64,000 nucleotides of DNA, taken from the NCBI GenBank assembly GCA_017482485.1, contig JAFUMV010000042.1, positions 1-64,000 of the forward strand, written 5' to 3'. This stretch comes from Lachnospiraceae bacterium (GTDB lineage: Bacteria; Bacillota; Clostridia; Lachnospirales; Lachnospiraceae). Positions within the stretch are counted from its first letter, which is position 1, and each line of letters opens with the position of its first letter. Shown piece after piece: positions 1 through 7,641 of the stretch. The position numbers were made by a program, and so were the translations under genes. The notes below the pieces were generated by a model, which was given only the letters and a program-made list of their open reading frames with translations, was not told the origin of the DNA and made no database searches.

Positions 1-321
1 TTCGATGAAGCACAAGCTGAATACAATGCCAAGCAGAAACGCAAAGACCGCCGTGTCGAAAACTACTACGAAAAAATCTGCAATGGCGATCAGGAAAAGC
101 CATTTTACGAAGTGATATTCCAAGTGGGAAACAAAGATGATATGGGTGCTGCCGGAGAGAACGCAGAACTGGCAAAGACCATCCTGGATAAGTTCTATCA
201 TAGTTTCCTTGAACGCAACCCACACCTTCATGTCTACTCAGCTCATCTCCACATGGATGAAGCTACGCCCCATCTTCACATCGACTTCATCCCGTTTACT
301 ACAGGGAGCAAGCGAGGACTA
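1..321 (+). pseudogene. Fragment of a Mob/Pre-type plasmid relaxase
   Basis: The frame is open at the left edge, so the start lies outside the window. It carries the relaxase metal-binding motif HLHMDEATPHLHIDFIP at roughly 229-294, the hallmark of MobV/Pre enzymes that nick DNA at an origin of transfer. Homology ends near TTGSKRGL (about 321). The frame then runs to a stop near 432, but the codons after 321 are only the antisense of the neighbouring ATPase gene. This is therefore the front part of a mobilisation gene whose rest was deleted. The junction with the opposite-strand gene marks a past recombination event. Confidence 0.8.
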
Positions 322-647
322 GGCTTATGTATTACATCCAGTGCCTGCTTAAAGAAGGTTTTGGCTTTGGTAGATTGTTGCTGCGACCAAAAATCCAAAG
401 CTCGCTTAAGGGCATCTTCTAAATTGCCGTAGTCGGAAATTTTATGAGGGTCGATTTCAAAGGTTTTGAATTCGATGCGGGTAGGTTCTCCGTTTTCAAG
501 AGCAGCGTCCAGAGAGTTTTGACAGATTTCTCGTGCCAAAGATTTGATGGGAGTACCCTTGAAAGTTTCAACGCCAGAATCGGCAATACCAAAAATCTGA
601 CCATAGTTATTTGATGGGAAGTTCCACTTCTGTATAAGATTGAACAT
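322..647 (-). pseudogene. N-terminal fragment of a GHKL/HSP90-like ATP-binding protein
   Basis: The start at 647 has an AGAGGTGAG ribosome binding site 4-5 bases upstream. The product begins MFNLIQKWNFPSNNYGQ and contains REICQNSLDAA, the N-box style motif (E..QNS.DA) of the Bergerat ATP-binding fold. About 108 residues resemble such a protein, ending around FKQALDVIHKP. Beyond that the reading frame only mirrors the relaxase fragment, down to about 276. The gene has lost its ATP-lid and C-terminal regions and should be non-functional. Proteins of this type occur on mobile elements and in defence loci; the specific family is not clear. Confidence 0.65.
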
Positions 648-931
648 ATTTCTCACCTCTTGCGCTTGCTGTTGTCGTAGATGTATTTTTCCATATTGCA
701 AACCTCCATGTATCATTTGAACTCAATCGTTCCGAGTGGCTTTGAGGTGAATCAGCCAGCGGAGGTTGCTGTTGTAGCCGGTGGCTACAAAATGGCTACA
801 GAATTTCCAAAGACGCTACGGATAGCGTGAAATACGTGGAATGTGTGGATGAAAAGCGCACTATCAGTGCATATTATCACGAGAAATTAAGGTCTGGCGC
901 TCGAGTGGGAATAACTATTTAAACGAAATTT
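648..931. other. Degenerate spacer with remnant reading frames
   Basis: No intact gene is visible. One plus-strand frame from about 720 reads NSIVPSGFEVNQPAEVAVV and stops near 830. Another reads YVECVDEKRTISAYYHEKL around 831-890 and ends at 921. Both look like ends of former mobile-element genes but I cannot name the family. The hairpin array starts just downstream. Confidence 0.35.
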
Positions 932-933
932 CA

Positions 934-1373
934 ACATGCTCCGCCGCTATTTTGGGGCGGAGCATGTAAATTTATGATTTCTTTGCTATTACATGCTCAG
1001 AAGCCGCTTTTGGCGCGGGCTTGAGCATGTAAAATTTCAAATTTCTTTAAATTACATGCTCAGAAGCCTGTTTTTTAGCGGGCTTGAGCAAGTAAATTCC
1101 TAATTTCCTTAATTTTACATGCTGAGAAAACGGTCGGAAGGCGATGTAAAGCAAGTAAAATTTCAAATATTTTCAAATTACATGCTCAGAAGCCGCTTTT
1201 GAGGGCGGTTTGAGCAAGTAAAATCCTAAATTTTTCATTATTACATGCTAAAAAGCTGATTGAGCGAGTGAGAAGAGCAAGTAACATCTAATTTTTTTCA
1301 AAATTACATGTTATGGAGCCTTGCAGACAGGTGATTGGAACAAGCAAATTTCCAGAAAATCTAAATTTACATG
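934..1373. repeat. Tandem array of ~63-bp hairpin units (array 1)
   Basis: The motif TTACATGCTC (ACATG core) recurs with its core at 991, 1054, 1117, 1180, 1243, 1306 and 1369, exactly 63 bp apart each time, plus a first copy at 934. Each is followed about 30 bp later by the inverse GAGCATGTAAA or GAGCAAGTAAA (960, 1023, 1086, 1212, 1275). Two hairpins can form in alternation: TACATGCTC..GAGCATGTA with an inner AAGCC/GGCTT stem, and GAGCATGTAAA..ATTACATGCTC across an AT-rich linker. The first unit (934-967) is a perfect 12-bp stem, ACATGCTCCGCC/GGCGGAGCATGT. Units decay toward the downstream gene, the last lying inside its open frame. Not a CRISPR: the whole unit is repeated and there are no unique spacers. 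Confidence 0.9.
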
Positions 1374-2185
1374 AATTAAGGAGGAGAAGAATTATCTTAT
1401 CGCAGGAATTAGTACCAAGAATGGAATTTTTAAGACGTGTTATCAGGGAAAAAGAGCAGGCGCTGCAGAATGCGCCGACGGGAACTGTGAATATCTGCAA
1501 AATGTATGGAAGAAAACAATATTACTTAAATGAGAACGGACAGCGCAGCTACATTAAGGACAGCGACAGACAGCTTGTGCAGAGTTTGTGCCAGAAAGAT
1601 TATGATTTAAGAGTTCTGCGGTCGGCACAAAAGGAATTGAAGCTGTTGGAGAAGATGAATGCGCTCTACTGCGCTGCAGCGCAGGATTCAATTTGTGATT
1701 CCATATATGAAAAAATGTCTGCAGATCGCAGAATGCTCATTCAGCCGATCAAGCTTTCAGATGAAGAATATATAAAACAGTGGGAAACTGTTGAATATGA
1801 GAAAAAAGGTTTCCGTGATGATGCGCCGGAATATTATACGGAAAAGGGAGAACGGGTTCGTTCCAAAACAGAAATTATTATCGCAAACGCGCTGAAAAAG
1901 CATGAGGTTCCGTATCGTTACGAATTTCCGTTGATGCTCAAGGACTATGGTCTCATACACCCGGACTTCACGGTTCTGAATGTGAGGATGCGAAAGGAAA
2001 TCTATTTTGAGCACCTGGGCATGATGGATGATGAATGCTATCGAGAAGAAGCGCTCAGGAGAATTCTGGCGTATGAAAAAAACGGAATTTTTCCGGGAGA
2101 CAGGCTTGTTTTGACACATGAAACATTGAAGAGTCCGGTGAATTCCAGAATTATTAAGGAGATTATCCTTCGGCATTTTAAATAG
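1313..2185 (+). CDS. Uncharacterised protein with C-terminal PD-(D/E)XK-like nuclease domain
   Basis: The open frame gives 290 residues, but its first ATG (1313) lies inside the last hairpin unit with no ribosome binding site. An AAGGAGGAG at 1378-1386 points to a start further in: a rare ATT/ATC at 1391/1394, or the ATG at 1421. The N-terminal half is helical (LVPRMEFLRRVIREKEQAL) followed by a short basic GRKQYYL patch. The C-terminal half has a PD-(D/E)XK-like arrangement: SKTE (E187), HPDF (D218) and YFEHLGMMDD (E233-H234), with a hydrophobic strand between. From general knowledge, related proteins are common and multicopy in Lachnospiraceae and have no assigned function. Nuclease activity is inferred from the motif spacing only. 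Confidence 0.8.
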   Translation: MEPCRQVIGTSKFPENLNLHELRRRRIILSQELVPRMEFLRRVIREKEQALQNAPTGTVNICKMYGRKQYYLNENGQRSYIKDSDRQLVQSLCQKDYDLRVLRSAQKELKLLEKMNALYCAAAQDSICDSIYEKMSADRRMLIQPIKLSDEEYIKQWETVEYEKKGFRDDAPEYYTEKGERVRSKTEIIIANALKKHEVPYRYEFPLMLKDYGLIHPDFTVLNVRMRKEIYFEHLGMMDDECYREEALRRILAYEKNGIFPGDRLVLTHETLKSPVNSRIIKEIILRHFK

Positions 2186-2298
2186 GCAGGGTAGCAAACG
2201 TTCCGCTTTTCTCTAACAAGCCTCCAAACGCAAAGAAATCCGCTCACTTTTATTCGCATTTTTACCTGCTATTCGTTGTTCGCAACTGTGACCACAAG

Positions 2299-2847
2299 CT
2301 ATTCTTCGTTATCATCAATCTCACTATTGTCGTATTCCAACAGATCTTCCACACGGCATCCGAGGACTTTTGCCAGAGCCAGGAGTGTCACACCTGCAGC
2401 TTTGTTAATATCCTTGGCACGGATTTCATACTGCTGTAATGTGCGCAGATTGACGCCAACCTTTTCGGCAAGTGCTCGCTGTGAATAGCCGCTGATCTTG
2501 CGTTGTGCCTGCAGGCGAGTAGGCGGGTTCTTTTTTCGTATCATGCGATTGATAGTATCTACAAATTTCTTTTCAGATGCTTCGTGCAGAGTAGGATAGA
2601 GCTTTTCGATCTCCTGCATGGTGAGGTGCTTCTGAATTTCTTTGAAGCTCCGTCCGGTGTACCATTGATAGTACGCTAAAATCCATCCGCACCAATATTG
2701 GGGTGAATAGTCGTAATCAATCTGCGCCTGCGGGAACTGCAGGGCCGGGGAAAGTCCGCCTTTGTTGACTTCGTCATAGCTGTCCGATATAATGATTTTA
2801 TAACGTGATGATGATATGTGGACAGCAAAAATATGTAAATCATACAA
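2299..2847 (-). CDS. XRE-family helix-turn-helix protein, probably 5'-truncated
   Basis: The C-terminal part is a clear HTH_3 domain (RLQAQRKISGYSQRALAEKV, then VNLRTLQQYE and KVLGCRVEDLLEY), so it should bind DNA. Upstream is a conserved block, DYDYSPQYWCGWILAYYQW and KLYPTLHEASEKKFVDTINRM, seen in small Clostridial regulators that usually follow DUF3990/DUF3791 genes. The first ~30 residues (MYDLHIFAVHISSSRYK) do not look like family sequence. They overlap the promoter of the gene on the other strand, and no ribosome binding site is obvious. I infer that the true 5' end and the usual partner genes were lost by rearrangement near 2760. It may be unexpressed. Confidence 0.7.
   Translation of the reverse strand: MYDLHIFAVHISSSRYKIIISDSYDEVNKGGLSPALQFPQAQIDYDYSPQYWCGWILAYYQWYTGRSFKEIQKHLTMQEIEKLYPTLHEASEKKFVDTINRMIRKKNPPTRLQAQRKISGYSQRALAEKVGVNLRTLQQYEIRAKDINKAAGVTLLALAKVLGCRVEDLLEYDNSEIDDNEE
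2764..2793 (+). promoter_or_regulatory. Sigma-A-type promoter for the GH99/71-like gene
   Basis: TTGACT (2764-2769), an 18-bp spacer and a perfect TATAAT (2788-2793) lie about 70 bp before the ATG at 2862. The site falls inside the 5' end of the opposite-strand XRE frame. Confidence 0.6.
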
Positions 2848-2861
2848 TCAGGAGGATCAGC

Positions 2862-4634
2862 ATGAATACTTTTGCACAGGCACCTTCCCAGCAAACCGAA
2901 CAAAACAATCTGATCGGAAAGACTACCGCCGGTTATCAGGCATGGTTTCATGCCTCAGAGGATCTGGATCACGGCTGGGGCCATTGGAGCAACGGATCGG
3001 CTCCGGAAACCGGAAATGTTCATCCGGAGATGTTCCCCGACTTTTCCGAATATCCCGACTCTGCCATGTTCAGAGGCAGATTCGAAAATTATCCGGACGG
3101 ACGTGAGGTGAAGTTCTATCAGGCCCACGATCCCAATGTCATTGACGTGCATTTTGGCTGGATGAAAGAATACGGAATCGATGGAGTGGGTGTACAGCGC
3201 TTTTATGGAGCGACTTCATGGGAAGCGCTTCCCGAGCCCACCCATCTGACCGCGATCCGCGCCGCAGCCGAAAAATACGGCCGTATTTTCTATATCATGT
3301 ACGACACCTCCGGATGCGGAAGAGACGGAATGACTGCGATTGACCGTTTCAAGGCTGATCTGCTTCACAATGTGGAGGAGAAAAAACTGATCCAGTCCCC
3401 AATGTACGCGCATGCAGACGGAAAGCCCGTCATCTGTATCTGGGGTCTTGCCGAGACGGAAAAAGGGCGCTATCCTGATGCGCAGCCCGCTTATGAGCTG
3501 ATCACATGGCTCAAAGAAAGAGGTTATTTTGTCATCGGCGGCCTGCCGGACAACAATTATGCCTCTGTCGAAACCGATTATGCAAAGGTATATGCAGCTC
3601 TTGACATGGCATCCCCCTGGACGCCCGGCAGATTCCGCCTGGAAACCCTTGAAAAGTGGATCAGCCGCCATCTTGCCATCGATCTCGAATACTGCAGAAA
3701 GCACAATATGTATTATCAGCCCGTCATGTACTCCGGATTTGCGTGGAGCAATTTTGAAGGAGGCGGAAATCCCAACGCGGCGCCCCGCCATGCAGGAAAG
3801 CTTTTGTGGGAGCAGGCAAAGCTTTATGCAAAAGCAGGCATTCAGAATGCTTATTTTGCCATGTTCGATGAATACGATGAAGCTACCGCGCTCGCAAAGG
3901 CAGCGCAGGACTCCTTTGATATTCCGAAATGCGCCCAGTATTTCCAGACACTTTCTGCAGACGGAACCTGGCTTTCTTCGGATTATTATCTCCGGCTTGC
4001 GGGTGAGGTTACAAAAATGCTCAGAGGAGAGCGGGATATCACGGAAGCTATTCCGATCGAACACTCAAATGGTCCTGTTTATTTCCGCAACAGCTTTGAG
4101 ATGCGTCCCGCATCCGTCACCCTTTCAGGCCGCACCCATATGGATATGCAGCTGTACCCCGTGGACGTCTGTGCAAGTGGCGGTATGGTGCTCGATCAGG
4201 AAGCAGTGCAGCTGGAAACGGCATCCGTGATCAGCGGAAGGCGCGGGGATGTGAGCTATACGGGAAGCTGCGGTTTCGGCTTCAGCGGAGTGGGCATGAC
4301 GGACGCGCTGTGCTACGTTCATTACAGAATCGCAAAGACCAAAATCAAGGTTAAAAAGGGTCTGGAGCTTTCATACATGATCAGGCCCATGAGCGAGACA
4401 GGTATGTATGTGGGTGTGGATTTGCTGTTTGACGACGGAACACGCCTCGGCGAAATCCTTCCCGAAGTCTGTGAACAGAAAGGCAGCCTGGGGAAGTGGA
4501 GCAGGATCACCCACGACTGCAGCATGGCAGAAGGAAAGGTCATCGAAGCGGTTGCTGTCATCTATCATGCTGTGGGAGAAGCCAGATTCGCTGCATATAT
4601 TGATGATATCATCATTGAGGAAAAACAGATCTAA
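2862..4634 (+). CDS. GH99/GH71-like glycoside hydrolase, cytoplasmic
   Basis: Start chosen at 2862, where AGGAGG lies 7 bases upstream; the longer frame from 2805 lacks a site. The 590-residue product opens with GKTTAGYQAWFHASEDLDHGW and continues with HFGWMKEYGIDGVGVQRFYG, matching the (beta/alpha)8 barrel of the GH71/GH99-like superfamily (alpha-1,3-glucanase and endo-alpha-mannosidase relatives). The C-terminal ~130 residues (GLELSYMIRP... to YIDDIIIEE) look like a beta-sandwich carbohydrate-binding domain. There is no signal peptide, so it probably acts on imported oligosaccharides. The exact substrate cannot be read from sequence. The DUF1848 gene follows after 22 bp. Confidence 0.75.
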   Translation: MNTFAQAPSQQTEQNNLIGKTTAGYQAWFHASEDLDHGWGHWSNGSAPETGNVHPEMFPDFSEYPDSAMFRGRFENYPDGREVKFYQAHDPNVIDVHFGWMKEYGIDGVGVQRFYGATSWEALPEPTHLTAIRAAAEKYGRIFYIMYDTSGCGRDGMTAIDRFKADLLHNVEEKKLIQSPMYAHADGKPVICIWGLAETEKGRYPDAQPAYELITWLKERGYFVIGGLPDNNYASVETDYAKVYAALDMASPWTPGRFRLETLEKWISRHLAIDLEYCRKHNMYYQPVMYSGFAWSNFEGGGNPNAAPRHAGKLLWEQAKLYAKAGIQNAYFAMFDEYDEATALAKAAQDSFDIPKCAQYFQTLSADGTWLSSDYYLRLAGEVTKMLRGERDITEAIPIEHSNGPVYFRNSFEMRPASVTLSGRTHMDMQLYPVDVCASGGMVLDQEAVQLETASVISGRRGDVSYTGSCGFGFSGVGMTDALCYVHYRIAKTKIKVKKGLELSYMIRPMSETGMYVGVDLLFDDGTRLGEILPEVCEQKGSLGKWSRITHDCSMAEGKVIEAVAVIYHAVGEARFAAYIDDIIIEEKQI

Positions 4635-4656
4635 ACGAGAAGTATGGGTTTTAAAG

Positions 4657-5592
4657 ATGATTTTGAGTGTGAGCAGAAGAACCGATATCCCCAATTATTA
4701 TTCCGACTGGTTTTATAACCGGATTCGGGAGGGCTTTGTCTATGTGCGCAATCCCATGAATCCCCGGCAGGTGAGCAAAATCAGGCTGACGCCTCAGGTG
4801 GTGGACTGCATCGTGTTCTGGACCAAGAATCCGGCGCCCATGATGGAGCGGCTGGAGGAGCTGAAGGCATACCAATATTATTTTCAGTTCACCCTGACGG
4901 GATACGGAAACGACGTGGAATGCAATGTGCCCCACAAAAAAGAGGTGATGATTCCGACGTTTCAGAAGCTGTCCGAAAAAATCGGAAAAGAAAGGGTGAT
5001 CTGGCGATATGATCCGATCCTTTTTACAAAGAAGTACACACCGGAATATCACCTGAAGGCTTTTGAACAAATCGCTGGCGCTCTGCAGGGCTGTACTGAC
5101 AAATGCGTGATCAGTTTCGTGGATTTTTATGCAAAAAATAAGGCGGGCATGAAGGAGCTGGGCGCATATGAGCCGGAAAAGCAGCAGATGATGGAGTTTG
5201 CGGAAAAGCTGAGCCGGATTGCCGGCCGAAACAGCATGGAAATCGGCAGCTGCGCCGAGACCCTGGATCTGGAAAAATGTGGCATCCGGCATAACTGCTG
5301 CATCGATAAACAGCTGATCGAAAGCATCATCGGCTGCTCCATCTACGCCTGTAAGGACAAAAATCAGCGTCCGGAGTGCGGCTGTGTGGAAAGCATCGAT
5401 ATCGGCACCTATAACACCTGTAAAAACGGCTGCAAATACTGCTATGCGAATCACAGTCAGGAAAGCGTGCTGAAAAACTGCGCAAAATATGATCCTGCAT
5501 CGCCGCTGCTGTGCGGAAAGATCGGAGAAGAGGACAGGATCAGCCAAAGGAAAGTGCAGTCCATAAGGGAGGAACAGCTGCGTCTTTTTTAA
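4657..5592 (+). CDS. DUF1848 family protein
   Basis: The 311-residue product starts MILSVSRRTDIPNYYSDWF, the signature opening of DUF1848, followed by VVDCIVFWTKNPAPM and VIWRYDPILFT. Toward the C-terminus are several cysteine clusters: GIRHNCCID, RPECGCVES and NTCKNGCKYCYANHS. The CxxxCxxC arrangement in the last resembles a radical-SAM-type iron-sulphur motif in an unusual C-terminal position. The biochemical role is unknown. ATG 4657 is preferred because family homology begins there; it sits 22 bp after the GH99-like gene with no promoter between, so the two are probably cotranscribed. A functional link to the glycosidase is only suggested by position. Confidence 0.8.
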   Translation: MILSVSRRTDIPNYYSDWFYNRIREGFVYVRNPMNPRQVSKIRLTPQVVDCIVFWTKNPAPMMERLEELKAYQYYFQFTLTGYGNDVECNVPHKKEVMIPTFQKLSEKIGKERVIWRYDPILFTKKYTPEYHLKAFEQIAGALQGCTDKCVISFVDFYAKNKAGMKELGAYEPEKQQMMEFAEKLSRIAGRNSMEIGSCAETLDLEKCGIRHNCCIDKQLIESIIGCSIYACKDKNQRPECGCVESIDIGTYNTCKNGCKYCYANHSQESVLKNCAKYDPASPLLCGKIGEEDRISQRKVQSIREEQLRLF

Positions 5593-5635
5593 ATTGGGAT
5601 ATTAAGCATATACCTTGACTTAAAGCACGAGCCTT

Positions 5636-6388
5636 TTATTGCCCGGCATCTTTCTTACCCGTCTGCCGGTACTGCTGCGGTGTGATTCCTTTCGCACGCT
5701 TAAACATGGCCGAGAACTGTGCGGAGTTGGAAAAACCGCACCGGTAAGCGATCTCCGTACAGCTTAGTGTTTTATCCGAAAGCATCCTTTCTGCAGCTTC
5801 CACTCTTGTATGAACCAGAAACTGCTGCGGAGATTCTCCCTGTATTTCCTTGAAACGATGCTGAAAGTAGTCATAGCTGATATGCATCTGCTCCGCCATG
5901 CTTCGTAAAGTAATCTTTTCATGATAATTCTGGGCAATGTAGTTGATGACATACTCAAAGTTCTTAGTGGAATTTTGCGGACGGGTATTCTCCAGGCGCC
6001 GCATCTCCAGCATCAGCTCATCGGACTTGACAAGAATCATTTCCTTATAATAAAGCGGTTGCTCGGTCGCTTCTCGTAAGATCGTCTTTACAATTCCATA
6101 CACAATCCCCTGGGAATCGTTCAGCAGTTGAAAATCAAACGCTTCTCCTGTCAGAAAACCTACGCACAAAACATCGGAGTCCGCCTGAAGACATTCTTCG
6201 TGTTCCATATAGGGAGGAATCAGCACAAACGTATTTGCTGAGAAGGTGTAGCTCTCAGTCCCGACGCGTCCTCTTCCCGAACCATTGGAATAATAAACCA
6301 ATTCATAAAAATTGTGATCATGAAACTGAATGTGGTCTCCTTTTCTGCGGCGAATGCCCCAGGCTGTCTTTAATTCAAAATTTTTCAT
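5636..6388 (-). CDS. AraC family transcriptional regulator
   Basis: The N-terminal cupin-type sensor (HIQFHDHNFYELVYYSNGSG, then LIPPYMEHE) should bind a sugar-like effector. The C-terminal pair of helix-turn-helix motifs is standard for AraC (ITLRSMAEQMHISYDYFQHRF and SCTEIAYRCGFSNSAQFSAMF). ATG 6388 is favoured over a GTG at 6454 because GGAGAAAAAAGG precedes it. It is divergent from the ABC transporter operon starting at 6648, so it is the likely activator of that operon. The 260-bp gap has a TATACT at 6563-6568 without a good -35 element, as expected for an activator-dependent promoter. Confidence 0.9.
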   Translation of the reverse strand: MKNFELKTAWGIRRRKGDHIQFHDHNFYELVYYSNGSGRGRVGTESYTFSANTFVLIPPYMEHEECLQADSDVLCVGFLTGEAFDFQLLNDSQGIVYGIVKTILREATEQPLYYKEMILVKSDELMLEMRRLENTRPQNSTKNFEYVINYIAQNYHEKITLRSMAEQMHISYDYFQHRFKEIQGESPQQFLVHTRVEAAERMLSDKTLSCTEIAYRCGFSNSAQFSAMFKRAKGITPQQYRQTGKKDAGQ

Positions 6389-6647
6389 CCTTTTTTCTCC
6401 ATACAGCACGTCTTTTTCAACAAGTTGCTGATGCCTATATAATATCTGCCTCACGTTCGAATGTCAATCCGTCCATCCCTTAAATTATGCATGTTTTGAT
6501 ATCAAAACCAATTTATGTAAAAACGAAAGCCGATATGAGATATCCTGTTTCGGACAATATGGTATACTAAAGAAAAGTGAGAGCGGCAAGCCGCATGGTT
6601 TTAGCTCTGACATCAAAGGGGCAAATCAGGAGGATGAAAAGGAGAAG

Positions 6648-7586
6648 ATGATTATGGGAAAAGCAAAACAGAAAAACAGACGGCGTCACTTCAACTGGCA
6701 GGTTTTTCTAATGGCCATGGCAGGCGTTGTGTATCTGTTTATTTTTAACTATATCCCTATGTTCGGTATTGCAATTGCTTTTAAAGATCTGGACTATTCC
6801 ATGAATATTATGAAGGACTTGATGGAAAAGCCCTGGGTTGGCCTTGATAATTTTGTCAAGTTCGTGACGGATGCCCAGTTTGAAACAGTGATGACCAATA
6901 CGCTGTTGTTGGGTATTTTACAGCTGGTTATCACGTTTCCGATTCCGATTTTATTTGCACTGCTGCTCAATGAGCTGCGCAGCAGCAAACTGCGCAAAGT
7001 CATTCAGACCACTACATATTTTCCCTATTTCATTTCCTGGGTCGTATTTGCCGGTATTGTACAGATGTTCGTAAGCTCTGACGGCGGTTTCATTAATGAA
7101 GTTCTGATGGCGTTCAAACTCATCGATAAGCCGGTTTCCTTTTTATCGCAGCCAGGCTATTTTTATCCGATTGCGATCATCGCTTCCGTGTTAAAGGAAA
7201 CAGGATGGGGTTCCGTGGTTTATGTTTCAGCCATCGCCGGAGTGGATCAGGAAATTTATGAGGCGGCACATATCGATGGCGCCAACCGTTTCCAGACTGC
7301 ATTTTATGTAACGCTTCCCTGTATCATGCCTACTGTCATGGTAATGCTGCTTCTGGCTATCAGCGGTATTCTGAATTCGGGATTTGACCGCGTTTATATG
7401 CTGCAGAATCCGCTGAATCTGGCTCGAAGCGAAGTGCTGGATACTTATGTTTATAAAGTGGGTATTGCTTCCAGACGATATTCATACACCACAGCGGTAG
7501 GTCTGTTCCGGTCCGTTGTCGCTGTTGTGCTGCTGGGCACCAGCAATTTTATCGCTAAGAAAAAAACCGGCAACGGTATTTTCTAA
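6648..7586 (+). CDS. Sugar ABC transporter permease (LplB/YtcP type)
   Basis: A 312-residue inner-membrane protein with six predicted membrane spans and the EAA loop YEAAHIDGANRFQTAFYVTLP that docks the ATPase. This is the first permease of a CUT1-type importer, pairing with the next gene and the lipoprotein at 8724. ATG 6648 has AAGGAGAAG about 9 bases upstream; an internal ATG at 6654 is an alternative. No ATPase gene lies in the operon. In Firmicutes such systems normally borrow a shared MsmK/MsmX-type ATPase, so the substrate is probably a di- or oligosaccharide. Confidence 0.92.
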   Translation: MIMGKAKQKNRRRHFNWQVFLMAMAGVVYLFIFNYIPMFGIAIAFKDLDYSMNIMKDLMEKPWVGLDNFVKFVTDAQFETVMTNTLLLGILQLVITFPIPILFALLLNELRSSKLRKVIQTTTYFPYFISWVVFAGIVQMFVSSDGGFINEVLMAFKLIDKPVSFLSQPGYFYPIAIIASVLKETGWGSVVYVSAIAGVDQEIYEAAHIDGANRFQTAFYVTLPCIMPTVMVMLLLAISGILNSGFDRVYMLQNPLNLARSEVLDTYVYKVGIASRRYSYTTAVGLFRSVVAVVLLGTSNFIAKKKTGNGIF

Positions 7587-7641
7587 GTTGCAGTTTTATC
7601 ATGGATTGAACGGTAACTTTTGGGAAAGGGAAAGGTGAATT

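Noticed and set aside
112..432. Complete 106-residue protein
   Set aside because: The frame is open at its left end and its last ~35 residues are antisense to another gene; it is a relaxase fragment.
934..1373. CRISPR array
   Set aside because: The whole 63-bp unit is repeated with gradual decay; there is no constant repeat with unique spacers, and no cas gene is in the window.
3216..4064. 282-residue minus-strand open frame
   Set aside because: Antisense to the GH99/71-like gene; no motif, no ribosome binding site.
4651..5547. 298-residue minus-strand open frame
   Set aside because: Shadow of the DUF1848 gene on the other strand, low complexity in Phe/His/Leu, no family.
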